6,369 nt of DNA, taken from assembly GCA_031285115.1 (NCBI GenBank), contig JAITWU010000350.1, positions 1 through 6,369 of the forward strand, in the 5' to 3' direction. Source of the stretch: Azonexus sp. (GTDB lineage: Bacteria; Pseudomonadota; Gammaproteobacteria; Burkholderiales; Rhodocyclaceae). Under the pieces are notes generated by a model. That model saw only the letters and a list, made by a program, of their open reading frames with translations. It was not told the DNA's origin and did not search any database. Made by a program: the position numbers and the translations under genes. The number at the start of each line of letters is the position of its first letter. Positions within the stretch are counted from its first letter, which is position 1. Of this stretch, positions 1 through 5,818 are shown piece by piece.

Positions 1-110
1 GCACAAACTGCTGACCGTCCTCAATGCCATCATCAAGTCCGGGATTCCCTGGCAACCTGACTATCAACAGGCCAACCATGTTTGAAAAATACTGGACGGG
101 GAACACAGTT
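1..110 (+). mobile_element. Right end of an IS110-type insertion sequence (partial)
   Basis: The transposase stop codon (83-85) is followed by about 25 bp of unremarkable sequence before a REP-like palindrome block begins at about 111. The element's end must lie between 86 and about 111. No terminal inverted repeat can be tested because the other end is missing. The short distance from stop codon to boundary leaves no room for a long non-coding end here. If the family call is right, the bridge-RNA-encoding non-coding end should lie upstream of the transposase, as in the IS110 group rather than the IS1111 group. The exact boundary is an inference. Confidence 0.5.
2..85 (+). CDS. IS110-family transposase, C-terminal end (partial)
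   Basis: The frame from base 2 to the TGA at 83-85 encodes 27 residues containing HKLLTVLNAIIKSG and then PW. This resembles the usual C-terminal tail of IS110-family transposases (the IS116/IS110/IS902 domain, typically (R/H)KLLTxLNAxLK...W). These enzymes are DEDD-type recombinases with a catalytic serine in the C-terminal domain. The catalytic parts lie outside the window, so activity cannot be judged. The gene is read toward the truncated minus-strand gene and stops about 25 bp before a palindromic repeat. The family call rests on a short stretch and is fairly, not fully, secure. Confidence 0.72.
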   Translation, partial: HKLLTVLNAIIKSGIPWQPDYQQANHV

Positions 111-345
111 GCTCTCCCCAACCCCTCTCCCGCGAGGGGAGAGGGGCTTTTGAGGCAGCCTGACGCGGTTTCGGCCTCGCCAAGGCCGCTGGAACCATCA
201 GCGGCGCAGGCGGCAAGCGCAATTCCGCCTGCAACAAGCGCCGTTCCGGCGTCTGGTCAAACCACTGAAAAGCCGTCCCCCACAACGCCAGCGCGTGAAT
301 CAGCAGCGATCCCGCCAGCGCCGCGAGCAGGGCGGCCCGCTTCAC
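64..345 (-). pseudogene. Truncated membrane-anchored protein gene (possible DUF3108 protein N-terminus)
   Basis: A GTG at 345 lies 2 nt after the purN stop and opens a 93-codon frame. Residues 1-28 form a positively charged start and one hydrophobic segment (RAALLAALAGSLLIHALALW), a TonB-like signal anchor. A proline/alanine-rich linker follows (about 44-66, PPAPLMVPAALARPKPRQ). After residue 66 (codon 148-150) the frame enters the palindromic repeat and then insertion-element sequence, so the last 27 residues are not native. The rest of the gene should lie beyond the insertion element, outside the window. In related betaproteobacteria a DUF3108 protein with this kind of anchor and linker often follows purN. 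That identity is inferred from position and N-terminal style only. The product as it stands would be a short, probably non-functional membrane peptide. Confidence 0.55.
111..147. repeat. REP-like palindromic repeat with 10-bp arms
   Basis: The core is CCCCTCTCCC (122-131), a 5-nt loop GCGAG, and GGGAGAGGGG (137-146), a perfect 10-bp inverted repeat. It is preceded by CTCTCCCC (112-119), which repeats the left arm in part. This C/T-rich palindrome type is scattered in many copies through proteobacterial genomes, usually between genes. On the plus strand it is followed by CTTTT (147-151), so it could also act as a weak terminator for the incoming transposase transcript. It sits exactly where the minus-strand gene loses its native-looking reading. 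Copy number in this genome cannot be seen from one window. Confidence 0.7.
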
Positions 346-347
346 CC

Positions 348-992
348 TCAGTCGCCGGGCGCAATCAAGGCCGCCGCGCCGCCGCCCGCGCCAGCCACGC
401 GCACCCGGCCAGCCGCCAGTTGCAAGCGCCCCTCGGCGAACCAGCGCACGGCCTGCGGATAAATCACATGTTCCTGCGCCAGCACGCGGGCAGCCAGCGT
501 TTCTTCACTGTCATCATCCAGCACCGGCACGGCAGCCTGAATCACCACCGGGCCGTGGTCGAGCGCCGGGGTGACGAAATGCACCGTGCAGCCATGCACG
601 CGCACGCCCTCAGCGAGCGCCTTCTGATGCGTATGCAGACCGGGAAAGGCAGGCAGCAGCGAAGGATGGATATTGAGGAGCCGCCCTTCATAACGGCGCA
701 CGAACGCCTCGCCCAAAATGCGCATGAAGCCCGCCAGCACCACCAAATCCGGCGCGTAGCCGTCGATCAGGCCAGCCAGCGCCGCATCAAAGGCTTCACG
801 CCCGGCAAAGCCCTTGTGGTCGAGCACGGCAGTGGCAATCCCGGCCCGCGCCGCGGTCTCCAGCCCACCGGCATCCGGGCGGTTACTGATAACGGCGGCG
901 ATTTCAACCGGCAATCTGCCCGCATTGCGGGCGGCGATCAGGGCTTCCATATTGCTGCCGCGACCGGAAATAAGAATGACGATACGTTTCAT
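348..992 (-). CDS. purN: Phosphoribosylglycinamide formyltransferase (PurN)
   Basis: This 214-residue cytosolic enzyme transfers a formyl group from 10-formyltetrahydrofolate to glycinamide ribonucleotide, the third step of de novo purine synthesis. The phosphate-binding loop ISGRGSNMEAL is at residues 8-18. NRPDAGG is at 37-43, and the catalytic segment LLNIHPSLLP at 105-114 carries N107 and H109. The third catalytic residue is D145 in ALDHGPVVIQ (143-152). A C-terminal EHVIYPQAVRWFAEGRL matches the family. Length equals the usual 200-215 residues, with an Ala/Gly-rich tail (about 193-214). The ATG overlaps the stop of the upstream lipoprotein gene by four bases (ATGA), so translation is probably coupled. 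It is the third gene of the dedA-lipoprotein-purN operon. All key residues are present, so it should be active. Confidence 0.97.
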   Translation of the reverse strand: MKRIVILISGRGSNMEALIAARNAGRLPVEIAAVISNRPDAGGLETAARAGIATAVLDHKGFAGREAFDAALAGLIDGYAPDLVVLAGFMRILGEAFVRRYEGRLLNIHPSLLPAFPGLHTHQKALAEGVRVHGCTVHFVTPALDHGPVVIQAAVPVLDDDSEETLAARVLAQEHVIYPQAVRWFAEGRLQLAAGRVRVAGAGGGAAALIAPGD

Positions 993-1693
993 TTCAAAAA
1001 GCTGATGGGTAGAAAAATGGTGCTGACAACGGCCTGGGTGACACTCGATAGCGTTCGTCCGTTGCGGTCGGCAATGATTTTCGCCATCAGGTCGAGGAGG
1101 CCGATGATACGACCGAATTCGCGCTCGAAAGAGAGGTTGCGGTTGGCCGGGTCGAGTTCGTTGGCGAGCAGGAATAATTCGCCGCCGGGTTGCCGTTCGC
1201 TGCTCAGTTTCCAGATGGCGACTTCCATATTGCGGGCGCAGTTGTAGAGCTTGGTTTCGTTGAGGCTGTCGAGGACGTAAAACTCCTCTTTTTGCTCGAA
1301 AGCGGCATCGACCATCGAAAGCAGGCCGAACATCAGGGCCGCCACGCGGTCGCCGCTATAAGCGCCGCTAAAAGCCAGCGCCGCCGCTTCGCCCTCGCGG
1401 CGGCCTTGCAATTCCGGCCAGGCTTGCGTGCTGCGCTGGCGCAGCCGGTCCAGCGCCGCCTCGCGGTTTGGCTGGCCGCTTTTGCGCCATTCTTTCGGGT
1501 TGCGTTTGTACAGTTTGTCGGCGATCAGCAGGAGGCTGTCGACCACTGCGCGGCGGTCGGCGTCGGCAACGCGGTCGATTTCGGTTTTGACCAGATATTT
1601 GGCGTCGACTTTTGTTTCAGTCCGTCCGTGGCGATCCATCTCGGTGGCGCATCCAGCCAGCAACAGCGCAAGCAGGATGGCCGCAGGCCGCAT
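989..1693 (-). CDS. Putative lipoprotein of unknown function
   Basis: The 234-residue product begins with a lipoprotein signal: a charged start (MRP), a hydrophobic core (AAILLALL) and a lipobox LAGC with Cys15, followed by Ala at +2. It should therefore be acylated and sorted to the outer membrane in a Gram-negative cell. The mature part is mostly hydrophilic and probably helical, with a basic stretch around KEWRKSGQPNREAALDRLRQR (residues 67-87). The last 19 residues (SSVTQAVVSTIFLPISFLK) are distinctly hydrophobic. I do not recognise a domain. The start ATG overlaps the dedA stop (TGATG), and the stop overlaps the purN start (ATGA). This places it firmly in the operon and suggests co-ordinated production, but it does not reveal a function. 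The gene looks intact. Confidence 0.85.
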   Translation of the reverse strand: MRPAAILLALLLAGCATEMDRHGRTETKVDAKYLVKTEIDRVADADRRAVVDSLLLIADKLYKRNPKEWRKSGQPNREAALDRLRQRSTQAWPELQGRREGEAAALAFSGAYSGDRVAALMFGLLSMVDAAFEQKEEFYVLDSLNETKLYNCARNMEVAIWKLSSERQPGGELFLLANELDPANRNLSFEREFGRIIGLLDLMAKIIADRNGRTLSSVTQAVVSTIFLPISFLK

Positions 1694-2334
1694 CAGGTCA
1701 TCCGGCCTTTGAGGTAACCGATAGCGACCGGCAGCAGGGAGACAACGATGATGCCGACGATAATCAGCGACAGATTGGTCTTGACCCAGGCCAGATTACC
1801 GAGCCAGTAACCGGCGGCGCAGAGCGCGATGACCCAGCCCGCCGCGCCGGTCAGGTTGAAAAGCTGGAATCTGCCGTAAGACATCGCCCCGATACCGGCG
1901 ACAAAGGGGGCAAAAGTGCGGAACAGCGGCAAAAAGCGCGAAATGACCAAGGTTTTGCCGCCATGTTTTTCATAAAAGGCGTGGGTTTTGATGAGCGCCT
2001 CTTTGTTGAAAAAGCGCGAATTTTCCCAATGGAAAACCTTCGGGCCGAGATAGCGGCCAATGTGGTAATTGAGCGTATTGCCAAGGATTGCCGCTGCCAG
2101 CAGAACCACGATCAGCGTGCCGATGTCCATGCCGCCCTCGCCCAGCGCCGCCAACGCCCCGGCGACAAAGAGGAGTGAATCGCCGGGCAGAAAAGGGGTG
2201 ACGACGAAGCCGGTTTCGGCAAAGATGATGATGAACAAAATACCGTAGATCCACAGCCCGTACTGGGCGACAAGCAGGGCAAGATGCTTGTCGAGGTGGA
2301 GAACGATGTCGACAAACTGACTCAAGAATTCCAT
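1693..2334 (-). CDS. DedA-family inner-membrane protein
   Basis: This 213-residue polytopic membrane protein belongs to the DedA/SNARE-associated (VTT-domain) family. Members act in lipid-carrier or phospholipid translocation, including undecaprenyl phosphate recycling (UptA type), and in maintaining the proton motive force. Motifs seen are FAETGFVVTPFLPGDSLLF (residues 38-56), with acidic E40 and D52, and SRFLPLFRTFAPFVAG (132-147), with R133 and R139. These four correspond to the functionally required Glu, Asp and two Arg of E. coli YqjA. Hydrophobic segments lie at about 28-48, 53-66, 72-85, 161-179 and 187-207. ATG at 2334 is preferred because MEFL fits the family length. An in-frame TTG at 2352 would add six residues. 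Neither has a convincing Shine-Dalgarno. It is the first gene of the minus-strand operon and its stop overlaps the lipoprotein start. The exact substrate cannot be told from sequence. Confidence 0.93.
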   Translation of the reverse strand: MEFLSQFVDIVLHLDKHLALLVAQYGLWIYGILFIIIFAETGFVVTPFLPGDSLLFVAGALAALGEGGMDIGTLIVVLLAAAILGNTLNYHIGRYLGPKVFHWENSRFFNKEALIKTHAFYEKHGGKTLVISRFLPLFRTFAPFVAGIGAMSYGRFQLFNLTGAAGWVIALCAAGYWLGNLAWVKTNLSLIIVGIIVVSLLPVAIGYLKGRMT

Positions 2335-2377
2335 GCGGCAACCAATGCTCAAAAGAAGGCCGCATTATAATCCGCCG
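2335..2377. promoter_or_regulatory. Compact divergent dedA/mutL promoter region with symmetric -10 box
   Basis: Only 43 bp separate the divergent start codons. Within it, ATTATAAT (2364-2371) is self-complementary, so it gives a consensus TATAAT on the plus strand (2366-2371) and on the minus strand (2369-2364). On the plus side the expected transcription start, about 7 nt downstream, falls at the mutL ATG (2378). On the minus side it falls near 2357 and leaves a leader of about 23 nt before the dedA ATG. No good -35 hexamer is visible on either side at normal spacing. The promoter assignment rests on the -10 match and position only. Confidence 0.45.
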
Positions 2378-4147
2378 ATGCCAACCATCGCCCGCCTTCC
2401 CGATCTCCTCATCAGCCAGATTGCCGCGGGCGAAGTGGTCGAAAGACCGGCCTCGGTATTGAAGGAATTGCTCGAAAACAGCCTCGATGCGGGCAGCAAA
2501 ACCATTGCCGTGCAGCTCGAAGAGGGCGGCGTCCGGCTCATTCGCGTCAGCGACGACGGCTGCGGCATCGCCCGCGCGCAACTGGCGCTGGCCTTGACCC
2601 GCCACGCCACTTCAAAAATCACCTCGCTCGATGATCTCGAACGGGTTGGCACACTCGGTTTTCGCGGCGAGGCGCTGGCTTCGGTGGCTGCCGTCGCCCG
2701 GCTGACCCTGATGAGCCGCGAGCGCGACGCCAGCCACGCCTGGAAGCTGAAGGGCGAAACCCACGCCGAGCCGGAACCGGCGGCGCTCATGGCGGGCACG
2801 GTGGTCGAAATGCGTGACCTCTATTTCAACACCCCGGCCCGGCGCAAATTCCTCAAGGCCGAGGCGACCGAATTCGCCCACTGTGCGGAGGCGGTCAAAC
2901 GTCTGGCGCTGACCCGCCCGGATGTCGCCTTCAGCCTCGCCCACAATGGCCGCAGCCTGTTCCAGTTGGCCCCGGCGAGCCTCGCCCGGCGCATCGGCGA
3001 TATTTTGGGCGACGATTTTCTCGCCGCCGCCCGCGCCATCAACGTCGAGGCCGGGCCGCTCGCCCTGCGCGGCTTCATCATCGACCCGACCCACGCGGGC
3101 AACGCCAAAGATGGTCAGTACGTTTTCGTCAATGGCCGCTTTGTGCGCGACAAAGTGATTGCTCACGCGCTCCGCGAAGCCTACCGCGACGTGCTGCACG
3201 GTAGCCGCCAGCCCGCTGTTTGCCTGTTCGTCAGCATCGACCCCGCGCTGGTCGACGTCAATGTGCACCCGGCCAAGATCGAAGTCCGCTTCCGCGATTC
3301 ACGGGCGATGCACCAGTTCATCTTTCACGCCGTTCAGCGCACGTTGGCGACGCCGCTCGAACGCGCCGCCGCTGTTTTGCCGGACGCGCCGCCGCTGCCG
3401 CCCGGCGCAGCCCATTACCCCCTGCCGCGCCAGCAAAGAACGCTCGGCATCGCCGAACCGGCAGCGGCGGCTTATCTGTCGTTTGCCCGCGCCGCGCAGA
3501 CGCCGCCTGGTTCTTCGATTGATTCTTCTTCATTTACCTCGCCCGCAACCACCGATGACGCCGCGCCGCCGCTCGGCTACGCGCTGGCGCAACTGCACGG
3601 CATCTACATCCTCGCCCAGAACGCGCAGGGGCTGGTGCTGGTCGACATGCACGCGGCGCACGAGCGCATCCTGTACGAAAAGCTCAAAACCGCTTTCGAC
3701 AACCGTCAGGTCGCCGCCCAGACGCTGCTCATTCCCGCCGTTTTCACCGCCGATCCGCTCGACATGGCGACCATCGAAGAACACGGCGCGGCGCTGGCCG
3801 AAATCGGCTTTACCATCACCGCCCTTGGCCCCAACCAGCTCGGCGTGCGCAGCGTTCCGGCGCTCCTGCAAGGCGGCGACCCGGCGGCGCTGGCCCGCGC
3901 CCTCATCGGCGAGTTGCGCGAGCATGGTTTGAGCCAGTTGCTCGCCGCCCGCCGCGACGAACTGCTGGCGACCATGGCCTGCCACGGCGCGGTGCGCGCC
4001 CGGCGGCAACTGGCGCTGCCGGAAATGAACGCCCTCCTGCGCCAGATGGAAGAAACCGAACGCGCCGGTCAATGCAATCATGGTCGACCAACGTGGACGG
4101 CGCTTTCGCTCGATCAACTCGACAAGCTGTTTTTGCGCGGACAATAA
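2378..4147 (+). CDS. mutL: DNA mismatch repair protein MutL, endonuclease-motif type
   Basis: MutL links mismatch recognition by MutS to strand incision and removal. The 589-residue protein has an N-terminal GHKL ATPase domain (about 1-330): ISQIAAGEVVERPASVLKE, ATP-site residues E30 and N34 in ELLENSLDAG, D59 in SDDGCGI, ATSKI (77-81), GFRGEAL (94-100) and LYFNTPARRKFL (148-159). VHPAKIEVRF (297-306) closes the transducer domain. A Pro/Ala/Ser-rich linker (about 330-395) leads to the dimerization domain. There DMHAAHERILYE (423-434) fits the metal-binding endonuclease motif DQHA(X)2E(X)4E with Met for Gln, and CNHGRP (566-571) is the companion motif. This suggests a nicking MutL that works without MutH. 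ATG at 2378 is chosen because MPTIARLPDLLISQIAAGE matches family N-termini. In-frame ATGs at 2333 and 2345 give atypical extensions and the former overlaps the dedA start. There is no Shine-Dalgarno. A comB-like gene follows after 3 nt. Confidence 0.97.
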   Translation: MPTIARLPDLLISQIAAGEVVERPASVLKELLENSLDAGSKTIAVQLEEGGVRLIRVSDDGCGIARAQLALALTRHATSKITSLDDLERVGTLGFRGEALASVAAVARLTLMSRERDASHAWKLKGETHAEPEPAALMAGTVVEMRDLYFNTPARRKFLKAEATEFAHCAEAVKRLALTRPDVAFSLAHNGRSLFQLAPASLARRIGDILGDDFLAAARAINVEAGPLALRGFIIDPTHAGNAKDGQYVFVNGRFVRDKVIAHALREAYRDVLHGSRQPAVCLFVSIDPALVDVNVHPAKIEVRFRDSRAMHQFIFHAVQRTLATPLERAAAVLPDAPPLPPGAAHYPLPRQQRTLGIAEPAAAAYLSFARAAQTPPGSSIDSSSFTSPATTDDAAPPLGYALAQLHGIYILAQNAQGLVLVDMHAAHERILYEKLKTAFDNRQVAAQTLLIPAVFTADPLDMATIEEHGAALAEIGFTITALGPNQLGVRSVPALLQGGDPAALARALIGELREHGLSQLLAARRDELLATMACHGAVRARRQLALPEMNALLRQMEETERAGQCNHGRPTWTALSLDQLDKLFLRGQ

Positions 4148-4150
4148 ACA

Positions 4151-4843
4151 ATGACCATGAAATTTTCCCGCTACTTTCTCAATCGTCTGGAAAACCAGCC
4201 AACGCACCGCGACACCGTCGTCGTCGTCGATGTCCTGCGCGCCTTCACCACCGCCGCCGTGGCGCTGGCGCGCGGCGCCAGGGCCGTTTATCCGATTGCC
4301 AGCGCCAGCGCCGCCGCCATGCTGCGCCACCATCTGCCGGGCAGTCTGGCGGCGGGGGCCGTCGCGGGCGGCGAGCCGCTGCCCGGCTTCGACTGCGGCA
4401 ATTCGCCCTCGGAGCTGCTCGCCTGCCAGCTCGACGGGCGCGATGTCGTGCTCTGCACCGCCGCCGGGGTGCGCGGCTTGCAGCGGTTTCGCCGCGCCCG
4501 CGCCCTGTACGCTGCCAGCCTCGTCTGCGCCCGGGCGACGGCTGAAGCCATCCGCGCCGCCGGGGCTGAAGATGTCTGCTTCGTCATCACCGGCGAATGG
4601 GTCGATCGCAACGGCGACGAGGACATCGCCTGCGCCGATTACATCGAGGCCCTGCTCTGCGACGAATCGCCCGATCCGGCAGTTTTCGCCCGGCGCGCGC
4701 TGGCTTCCGACTTTGGCCGCCACTTCGGCGCCGCCGCCTACCCGCACCTGCCGATGGCCGACCTGCATCTGGCCTGCGGCGTCGACCGCTACGACTTCGC
4801 CATGCCGGTCGCCTGCGACGACGAGCGCCTGGTTATCCGGTGA
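4151..4843 (+). CDS. ComB-like 2-phosphosulfolactate phosphatase family protein
   Basis: The 230-residue protein fits the ComB family, whose characterised archaeal members are Mg2+-dependent phosphatases making sulfolactate in coenzyme M synthesis. Many bacterial members have no proven role. Matches are VVVVDVLRAFTTAAVALARGA (23-43), GGEPLPGFDCGNSPSEL (73-89), ASLVCARATAEAI (122-134) and GDEDIACADYIEALL (155-169). The segment usually read as T-NGT-RAL is here TAAGVRGL (103-110), so one conserved block is altered. Length is near the family norm. The ATG at 4151 lies 3 nt after the mutL stop with no clear Shine-Dalgarno, so translation is probably coupled to mutL. A second in-frame ATG is at 4157. 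No other coenzyme M gene is visible. The family call is solid; the substrate is unknown and may be another small phosphate ester. It converges with the regulator gene, with a 10-bp gap and no obvious terminator. Confidence 0.85.
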   Translation: MTMKFSRYFLNRLENQPTHRDTVVVVDVLRAFTTAAVALARGARAVYPIASASAAAMLRHHLPGSLAAGAVAGGEPLPGFDCGNSPSELLACQLDGRDVVLCTAAGVRGLQRFRRARALYAASLVCARATAEAIRAAGAEDVCFVITGEWVDRNGDEDIACADYIEALLCDESPDPAVFARRALASDFGRHFGAAAYPHLPMADLHLACGVDRYDFAMPVACDDERLVIR

Positions 4844-4853
4844 GCCGTCCGGC

Positions 4854-5537
4854 CTATTCCGCTTCCAGTTCCGCCTGCAAGCGGGCGATGTTGGGAATGC
4901 CGATGCGCTTGCCGTCGACCACGATCAGCCCCAGTTCGATCAACTCGTGCAGGATGCGGGAAAAATGCTCCTGGGTCAGGTTGAGGCGGGAGGCAATCAC
5001 CCCTTTGGTGACCGGCAAGTGGACTACGACGCTGGTTTCTCCCTGCCCGGATTTGGGGATCTCATCGAGCAGATAGCCGATGACCCGCTGCTTGCCGGAA
5101 TGCAGCGAATAGCCCTCGACATCGAGCAGCAACTGGCGCGTGCGCCAGGCAAGGCCGCCGAGCATCCGCCGACTAAATTCATGATTCTGCTCCAGTTCGG
5201 CAAAAACCACCGTTTTCGGCACATGCAGCAGCAAACTGTCAGAAAGCGCCTGGGCCGAAACGACATAGGGTTTGTCGAGAAACATGATGGCCTCACCAAA
5301 ACTGCGCCCCTGATCGACGATTTCGACCACTTTTTCGGTTCCCTGCGGCGAGGTGAACGACAGCTTGATCTGCCCATACACCACGATATGAAAACCGCTG
5401 CACGGATCGCCGCGATAAAAGAGCGTTTCACCCTTCAAACAGCGGACTTCGCGCGTTGCTCTGGCAATCAGGGCGAGATGCTCCGGAGCCAGATCGCTGA
5501 ACAACGCAATGCGGCTCAAATGCGCTTCAATGTTCAT
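4854..5537 (-). CDS. Crp/Fnr-family transcriptional regulator, DNR-like
   Basis: The 227-residue protein has an N-terminal cyclic-nucleotide-binding-fold sensor domain (about 1-120; GETLFYRGDPCSGFHIVVYGQIKL at 36-59 and FGEAIMFLDKP at 80-90), a dimerization helix (about 120-145) and a C-terminal winged helix (about 147-215). The recognition helix LTQEHFSRILHEL (188-200) carries E190, S193 and R194, the E-xx-SR signature of FNR-type regulators that read TTGAT-N4-ATCAA. The FNR iron-sulfur cysteine cluster is absent (only C33 and C46), and the CRP cAMP-contact Arg-Ser pair is not kept (YVVSA). The FGEAIMFLDKP segment resembles P. aeruginosa DNR, a haem-dependent nitric oxide sensor. Nitric oxide or redox sensing is therefore an inference. 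ATG at 5537 gives the family length. A GTG at 5555 adds six residues and has an AGGGGG ribosome-site-like stretch (5565-5560), so it remains possible. Confidence 0.92.
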   Translation of the reverse strand: MNIEAHLSRIALFSDLAPEHLALIARATREVRCLKGETLFYRGDPCSGFHIVVYGQIKLSFTSPQGTEKVVEIVDQGRSFGEAIMFLDKPYVVSAQALSDSLLLHVPKTVVFAELEQNHEFSRRMLGGLAWRTRQLLLDVEGYSLHSGKQRVIGYLLDEIPKSGQGETSVVVHLPVTKGVIASRLNLTQEHFSRILHELIELGLIVVDGKRIGIPNIARLQAELEAE

Positions 5538-5555
5538 CGAACCATGATCTTTCAC

Positions 5556-5818
5556 GCACCCCCCTGTTGTCTTGCCGCTTCATGGACGAATTGCCAAAAC
5601 TCGCTCACTTGAAACGGTTTTGATTTTCATCAAATTATGCCAGAAAAAACAACGAATGCCCCCGGCTGCCGTCCAAAGTCCACCGCCCATCAAGGGATAG
5701 CGGGAGTATCCGCCATTGCCGGATATGTCGATTCATGCGACCGTCATTCGCCCGATTGCCCTGCCGATTTATGCCGAAGCGGGCGGAAATCTGGTCATTC
5801 CTGTTAACATTCGCCGCC
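5556..5818. other. Intergenic region between the regulator and miaA
   Basis: This 263-bp gap between divergent genes contains the FNR/DNR box and an AT-rich patch (about 5609-5655). It also has a small imperfect hairpin, GGATA (5695-5699) and TATCC (5707-5711), in what would be the miaA leader. No credible gene was found: an ATG at 5656 stops after 14 codons, and an ATG at 5725 reads into miaA in the wrong frame. A weak TAACAT (5805-5810) lies just before miaA without a -35. No Shine-Dalgarno precedes miaA. Nothing else stands out. Confidence 0.5.
5620..5633. promoter_or_regulatory. Perfect FNR/DNR-type operator TTGAT-N4-ATCAA
   Basis: TTGATTTTCATCAA is an exact match to the FNR/DNR/ANR consensus. 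The symmetry extends one base further on each side (5619-5634). It lies about 65-83 bp upstream of the two possible starts of the regulator, whose E-xx-SR recognition helix is the type that binds this box, so autoregulation is the obvious reading. On the plus strand a possible promoter, TTGAAA (5609-5614) and AATTAT (5633-5638) with an 18-bp spacer, would put the box between -35 and -10, where bound protein should repress transcription toward miaA. On the minus strand a box at about -41.5 would start transcription near 5585, but the -10 there is poor. The box is certain as sequence; its target is inferred. Confidence 0.75.

Noticed and set aside
24..1247. Long plus-strand open frame (407 codons) across the truncated gene, purN and part of the lipoprotein gene
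   Set aside because: It is antisense to purN, which has clear catalytic motifs. Its composition (Arg, His, Gln, Pro-rich) is typical of a GC-rich shadow frame and no family motif is seen.
2333..2377. Upstream ATGs at 2333 and 2345 as the mutL start
   Set aside because: They add 15 or 11 residues (such as MLKRRPHYNPP) not found at MutL N-termini, and they overlap the predicted promoter and, for 2333, the dedA start codon.
3530..4768. Minus-strand open frame of 412 codons opposite mutL and comB
   Set aside because: It is antisense to MutL's conserved C-terminal domain and has low-complexity Gly/Ala/Gln/Arg composition without any recognisable motif.
4837..4856. CCGG...CCGG mini-hairpin between the convergent comB-like and regulator genes as a terminator
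   Set aside because: The stem is only about 4 bp and has no T-run on either strand.
4230..5612. Plus-strand open frame of 460 codons over the comB-like gene and the regulator
   Set aside because: It overlaps comB in another frame and runs antisense to the regulator, both well supported. The first half is Pro/Ser/Ala/Arg-rich shadow sequence.
5694..5712. GGATA...TATCC hairpin in the miaA leader as a riboswitch or attenuator
   Set aside because: The arms are 5 bp, there is no T-run, no leader peptide and no known riboswitch core nearby.
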